Positions 5,424 to 9,130 of a stretch of DNA of 9,130 nt are shown here, one piece after another; position 1 is the first letter of the stretch, and each line of letters opens with the position of its first letter. Under the pieces are notes generated by a model. It had not been told where the DNA came from, made no database searches, and was given only the letters and a program-made list of their open reading frames with translations. Position numbers and translations under genes: made by a program. The stretch spans positions 1 to 9,130 of the forward strand of contig JAQTRI010000124.1 in assembly GCA_028711905.1 (NCBI GenBank). Reading direction: 5' to 3'. Source of the stretch: Candidatus Wallbacteria bacterium. Its GTDB lineage: Bacteria; Muiribacteriota; JAQTZZ01.

Positions 5424-7565
5424 TCAAGCCTCATTTTTAGTTTCATTTTCCGCGAAAAGATCCTGCGAGAAAACGATGCAGCGGTTTCTGCCGGTTTCTT
5501 TAGCGTTGTATAAAGCTCTATCGGCACATTCAATCAGGTGCTTTTTCTGGGTTGCGTCTGTTCCGAACTCCGAGATTCCCAGAGAGATGGTAATCGGCAC
5601 TCTTTCGCCGCTGACAAAAAATTCGTGATTCTGGATGGATGTGCGCATGCGCTCAGCCGGGATAACCGCTTCTCCCTTAGTTACTCCGGGGCATATTACT
5701 GCGAATTCTTCACCCCCGTATCTGCAGGCGACATCGAATTCCCTGACGCTGTCGAGCATGATCTTGGCAACGGTTTTCAGGACAGCATCGCCGGTCTGGT
5801 GCCCGTAGGTATCGTTGAATTTTTTGAAGTGGTCGATGTCTGTAATAATCAGCGAGAACACGCTGTTTTTGACTCGGGCTTTTTCGATTTCAGTGTCCAT
5901 GCGATTCTGGAAATAGCCGTGGTTGTATAGCTTGGTCATAGGATCAGTGACCGCCTGGCGGTAAAGCTTGGCATTGTCAATGGCGATTGCCGCATGGATG
6001 CACAAAGCCCGAAATAGAGCCAGATCTTTTTCGTCAAAAGAATTAGGGTTCTTTTTGCGGACATTGATTACTCCAAGGATCTTGTCTTTGGCAATCAGCG
6101 GGGCGGACATGAGACACCCAGCTTCAACAGCACGGCCTTTGAGTTCGGCAAATCCCGGTTCTTTGCGGGTGTCATAGATGATCAGTTCCTTGCGGATTCG
6201 CACTACCCAGCCCACAATACCTTCGCCGGGAGTGACCCTGGTCTGGCGTACGACCTCAGGTGGCAGGCCGTATGAGGCTTCGATCGTAAGGTCTCCGGTG
6301 TCATCGTCAAAAAGCATGATCGATCCGGTATCAGCGTCCAGAACCTGAATGTTCTTGTCCAGAATGCGCGTCAATGTCTGCCGGTAATCCAGAACCGATG
6401 AAATGTCCTTGGACACTTCGATCAGAATTTCCATCTCATCAATTTTTTTCCGAAGTTCATTGCGCATTTTGTCGAACTGACCGGTCAGTTCCCCGATTTC
6501 GTCGGTACTGGAAACCTCCAGATGGGTAGTAAGGTCTCCCCTGGCAATGTTCTGCGCACCGACCACCAGCATTTTCAGGGGGACCGTAAAGCTGTGCGCT
6601 AAGTACATGCCGACAATGCCTGCGGAAATTACACTGAGAATCAGCAGAAAAAACACTCTGTGCGTCATCTGGACCACTTTTTCATAGGCTTCCTTTGAAT
6701 CCTGCTGAACAATAACCCCCCAGTTCACTTCCAGATAGCGTTTCAGTTCGCGGCTCGAATAATACTCTTTCAGTGGAGCGTATGCGGAAAGATGCATGGT
6801 TTCGCTGATCACGACTTCTTCTGTGCCCTTGTTTCCGCTTAATGCTTTGTGTACAACAGGATTTTCTGATGCCAGGCGGCCTATGACTTCATCCTTGTTG
6901 GAGTGTGCAAGCATACGATAGTTTTCATCCACCACATGAGCAAAACCGGTTTTCCCTATGCGGATTCTGTTGACTATGGGCCAGATTTCACGCAGGTCCA
7001 GCTTGGCAATAAGTACACCTACAGTGTTGAACAATTCGTTCCTGATCTGGAAACCCATGTAAAGATAGGGGTAGTTTTTTTCTTTGTGACTGAAGTAGAC
7101 TGGGGAAACATATCCATGTATCCCGCCGAACAGGAACACCATTTTCCAGATCTGCGCTACACTTTCCAGCTTATCCCTGTTGCGGGTAGGTATGGTCAAC
7201 CCCCCCGGGGCTTTCAGGATGGAAAGCCCTTCAAAATCCATGGGAATAAGGTAAATCTCCTCAAAGATTCCGAAATTTTCCACCAGAGACTTCAAGGTAA
7301 AAGTGGCTGTTGGGATATTCATTTTCTTGACATCAGGGTTTCTGATGGAAGTTTCCAGGATTGTCTGGGCGTTTTTAACGGTCTGGCTCAATTCCTGAGC
7401 CACGATATTGGCGATCTCGTAGTTCTGCTGGAGAATATTTTCTGTAATGGCTTCGCGGATTTCAATGACAGAACGAAAACCGAGGAAAAGAACAGGAATC
7501 GTGGCAATAACAATAAAAGCCACCAGCAGTTTACTGCGCAGCGGTAATCTGATTTTCTTTTCCAC
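5424..7565 (-). CDS. Membrane Cache-HAMP-GAF-GGDEF diguanylate cyclase
   Basis: The 713-residue protein has a first membrane helix (about 12-30), a periplasmic double-Cache-like sensor (about 35-300, with YVSPVYFSH near 152 and the typical GKTGFAHVVDENYRMLAHS at 204-222), a second helix (304-323), a HAMP linker (324-376), a GAF domain (385-535) and a C-terminal GGDEF domain (536-700). The active-site motif is GGEEF (617-621), preceded by RxxD (608-611) at the five-residue spacing of the classical product-inhibition site. It is therefore predicted to make cyclic di-GMP from two GTP, to be sensitive to its own product, and to be controlled by an external small ligand through Cache and by an internal cue through GAF. 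The start is a GTG at 7565 with no good ribosome site; it is the first possible start in the frame and gives a normal short basic leader before the helix. It sits 63 bases after the HgdB-like gene and one base before the HD-GYP start. Confidence 0.94.
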   Translation of the reverse strand: MEKKIRLPLRSKLLVAFIVIATIPVLFLGFRSVIEIREAITENILQQNYEIANIVAQELSQTVKNAQTILETSIRNPDVKKMNIPTATFTLKSLVENFGIFEEIYLIPMDFEGLSILKAPGGLTIPTRNRDKLESVAQIWKMVFLFGGIHGYVSPVYFSHKEKNYPYLYMGFQIRNELFNTVGVLIAKLDLREIWPIVNRIRIGKTGFAHVVDENYRMLAHSNKDEVIGRLASENPVVHKALSGNKGTEEVVISETMHLSAYAPLKEYYSSRELKRYLEVNWGVIVQQDSKEAYEKVVQMTHRVFFLLILSVISAGIVGMYLAHSFTVPLKMLVVGAQNIARGDLTTHLEVSSTDEIGELTGQFDKMRNELRKKIDEMEILIEVSKDISSVLDYRQTLTRILDKNIQVLDADTGSIMLFDDDTGDLTIEASYGLPPEVVRQTRVTPGEGIVGWVVRIRKELIIYDTRKEPGFAELKGRAVEAGCLMSAPLIAKDKILGVINVRKKNPNSFDEKDLALFRALCIHAAIAIDNAKLYRQAVTDPMTKLYNHGYFQNRMDTEIEKARVKNSVFSLIITDIDHFKKFNDTYGHQTGDAVLKTVAKIMLDSVREFDVACRYGGEEFAVICPGVTKGEAVIPAERMRTSIQNHEFFVSGERVPITISLGISEFGTDATQKKHLIECADRALYNAKETGRNRCIVFSQDLFAENETKNEA

Positions 7566-7628
7566 TTTTTCGTACCGGCTTAAAAATGTCCGTAGTTTAT
7601 CAGAAAATCAATCCTGAGACAAGGGCTG
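7566..7628 (-). other. 63-base gap before the cyclase gene
   Basis: This is the only real gap in the minus-strand gene run. I see no strong hairpin with a T-run, so transcription probably continues from the HgdB-like gene. There are only weak promoter resemblances, such as TTGATT and GATAAA with poor spacing. No ribosome site stands out before the GTG at 7565. Confidence 0.35.
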
Positions 7629-8633
7629 TCAATGATTTTCGCGCTGTTTTTTTTCTAAAAGAAGAGTGACGAATGATTCTAAGCGCATCAGCTGCTGAGA
7701 ATTGATTTTGCCGGGTCTGTCCCCTTCAAGGATGAGAACAGGGATATCAAGGGCGGGTTTCAGGAGCAGAGATTCCATCTGCCTGTGGCAGAAACTCTGT
7801 ACATAATGAATGATCCCAGCTATGCCGCGCTGCTTTGTTTCGCTTCGGATATCCTTGATCCTGGAGGCGATGTCATAGGGATAGGTATAAAGGCTGTAGG
7901 CAGAAGCAAGGGATTTTCCGCGGGGAAGGGTAAACTGGCGAGGGACCTCTGAGAAAACGATCCTGGCCCCGATTTTTTCGAGTGTTTCCGGAAGATCTGT
8001 AATAACAGGGGGAACTCCGGTAAGCGCGATCGGTAAAACAGTACTCTGTGAAGGTGCTGTGGGGGCGGACGCCAAATAATTTTTCAGAGACAATTCGTAA
8101 GCTGCAGGGTCGGAATTGAAGTCAGAAGCCCCGATCATAAAAGCAAAGTAATCCCTGCTGTGCACGCTGCGCGTTTTCCACGCCAGGCGGTCGAGCTTTT
8201 TCAGTTCAAGACGCAGTCCCGCTAACTGTTCAAAGATTGTTCCGGCTCCGGTACCGGACCCGCCGAGCCAGCACTCTAAGCGGGAAATTTCTTTTTTTAA
8301 CCCGGCAACGCGATTCAAGGCAGGGTAACGGAATTCAAACACTTCAAATCCTTGATCAGCCAGCAGCTCTCCGAGAGTATGGCAATTCGAACAATCGCCG
8401 GGAAAAGGGACGACTAATCTCCTGATGTGCCTGTTTTTCACAACAGAATATATACCTTTGACCCAGGAGCAGAGATTTCTGGGGAGACCATCCAGTTCAG
8501 CCTGTTCAACTAAAGCGTCCGGATCAGAGCTGCTGATAAATGTGTTGTTGAGGTCCATCGGAGAGCATCCCGCAGCAAGGACCGCTTCCACAGGGATCAT
8601 GGCAGTCATTCCGATTATTTCACGCCCATCCAT
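7629..8633 (-). CDS. HgdB/BcrC-type 2-hydroxyacyl-CoA dehydratase D-component-like protein
   Basis: The 334-residue protein matches the 2-hydroxyglutaryl-CoA dehydratase / benzoyl-CoA reductase subunit family. The signs are an N-terminal MIPVEAVLAAGCSPMDL (residues 12-28), the conserved PRNLCSWVKG (51-60), DCSNC (80-84), the helical segment around LKKEISRLECWLGG (112-125), ITDLPETLEKIGARIVFSE (211-229) and a C-terminal block from SFCHRQ (280-285) through IPVLILEGDRPG to the LESFVTLL helix. C55, C81 or C84, and C282 are the likely iron-sulfur cluster ligands. Family enzymes remove water from, or reduce, CoA thioesters, usually as two related subunits fired by an ATP-dependent activator. Here only one subunit and no activator are visible, and the protein is somewhat shorter than most HgdB proteins, so the substrate is unknown and need not be a CoA ester. 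The ATG (8633) is within the end of queE (19-base overlap), with AGGTG at 8643-8639. Confidence 0.82.
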   Translation of the reverse strand: MDGREIIGMTAMIPVEAVLAAGCSPMDLNNTFISSSDPDALVEQAELDGLPRNLCSWVKGIYSVVKNRHIRRLVVPFPGDCSNCHTLGELLADQGFEVFEFRYPALNRVAGLKKEISRLECWLGGSGTGAGTIFEQLAGLRLELKKLDRLAWKTRSVHSRDYFAFMIGASDFNSDPAAYELSLKNYLASAPTAPSQSTVLPIALTGVPPVITDLPETLEKIGARIVFSEVPRQFTLPRGKSLASAYSLYTYPYDIASRIKDIRSETKQRGIAGIIHYVQSFCHRQMESLLLKPALDIPVLILEGDRPGKINSQQLMRLESFVTLLLEKKQRENH

Positions 8634-9130
8634 TTGTGCACCTGTGGAATTATTCTGACTCTGGGAAATTTAACCTGAACAGAGTCGTGCAGCATTAAAG
8701 CTTTGCGCAAAGTGTCGGAAAATGCGCTGAACTCCGGTTGCAGTACGAAAAGGCATCTGGAAAAACCTTTGAAAAAGTCCAGGTACTCCAGCAGCTCATC
8801 AAGGCTGCTTTCAGCGGTTATGACCAGTTTAAAGTAGAGCTCCCTGCAGCAGGCCAGACGAGCGAACTCAATCTGTTTGTCTAACAAACCGGCTTCCGGT
8901 TTCAGATCCATGCTGACAACATCAACCAGTTCCCGGATTGAGGAAAAGGCTTCAGGAAGAGTGCCGTTGGTTTCCAGTAAAATTTTTCTACTGCAGCCTG
9001 CCAACAATTTTTTGATGAAAGAAGCCTGAAGCAAAGGCTCACCGCCAGTCAGAGACCAGGTTTGGGTTTGGATCAGAGCAGGATGATTCAAGATGTCTCC
9101 AACGGAAATCTCGGCTGAAGGATCCCTGTG
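8615..9130 (-). CDS. queE: 7-carboxy-7-deazaguanine synthase-like radical SAM protein, 5' end outside window
   Basis: The frame is open from the right edge to a TAA at 8617-8615, giving 171 visible residues. They contain TWSLTGGEPLLQ, the SAM-binding strand of radical SAM enzymes, then KILLETNGTLP, a DVVSMDLKP strand, FKLVITAESSLDELLEYL, and the C-terminal VRIIPQVHKWMGVK. This order, and especially the final PQVHKWMG block, is characteristic of QueE. QueE converts 6-carboxytetrahydropterin to 7-carboxy-7-deazaguanine, the first step of the deazaguanine core of queuosine (and of some deazapurine DNA marks). The CxxxCxxC cluster motif must lie in the missing N-terminal part, so this fragment cannot show it. 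A TTG at 9091 could be mistaken for a start, but homology-like sequence continues upstream to the edge. The gene overlaps the HgdB-like gene by 19 bases and appears to be the first visible member of the run. Confidence 0.87.
   Translation of the reverse strand, partial: HRDPSAEISVGDILNHPALIQTQTWSLTGGEPLLQASFIKKLLAGCSRKILLETNGTLPEAFSSIRELVDVVSMDLKPEAGLLDKQIEFARLACCRELYFKLVITAESSLDELLEYLDFFKGFSRCLFVLQPEFSAFSDTLRKALMLHDSVQVKFPRVRIIPQVHKWMGVK

Noticed and set aside
5423..5533. Longer start for the HD-GYP protein, adding 37 residues
   Set aside because: It would lie inside the cyclase coding sequence; the ATG at 5422 has a ribosome site and directly precedes the first membrane helix.
6903..7547. 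214-residue open frame on the plus strand
   Set aside because: It is the antisense shadow of the Cache sensor part of the cyclase, which has clear family motifs on the minus strand; the plus-strand product has no recognisable domain.

Overview
The window is gene-dense chromosomal DNA of roughly balanced base composition from a bacterium with a Gram-negative-like, anaerobe-compatible gene set: a lone 2-hydroxyacyl-CoA dehydratase-type iron-sulfur protein, cyclic di-GMP signalling and queuosine synthesis. I cannot place it taxonomically from sequence alone. An uncultured candidate-phylum lineage would fit, but that is a guess. I see no mobile elements, CRISPR arrays, tRNAs or rRNAs.

Left part, plus strand (1-1995): the C-terminal part of a coiled-coil DUF3084-type protein, cut by the window edge, is followed with a one-base stop/start overlap by a DNA polymerase III delta-prime-type clamp-loader subunit (holB). 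The delta-prime subunit has no P-loop and no zinc-binding cysteines.

Middle (1996-2395): a short non-coding stretch, then a small minus-strand gene of 61 residues. It carries its own near-consensus sigma70-type promoter and resembles the short W-x-x-SEK-x-G-x-DIG motif seen in DUF4032-like proteins. Between it and holB lie about 100 bases with no convincing terminator.

Right part, minus strand (9130 down to 2396): six genes in one direction with overlapping or nearly touching ends. In transcription order they are queE (7-carboxy-7-deazaguanine synthase, N-terminus beyond the window), an HgdB/benzoyl-CoA-reductase-type iron-sulfur protein, a membrane Cache-HAMP-GAF-GGDEF diguanylate cyclase, a four-helix membrane GAF-HD-GYP phosphodiesterase, a TatD-family nuclease and a YcgR-like PilZ protein. 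The only sizeable gap is 63 bases, before the cyclase.

The functional core is a compact cyclic di-GMP module: synthesis (GGEEF with an RxxD inhibitory site), breakdown (HD-GYP with its metal-binding residues) and response (PilZ with RxxxR and DxSxxG). All three appear to be translated from one message. Both enzymes have GAF domains and membrane anchors, so they probably read different inputs at the membrane and set the level seen by the PilZ protein. The attachment of QueE, the HgdB-like protein and TatD to this module is the least expected part of the window.
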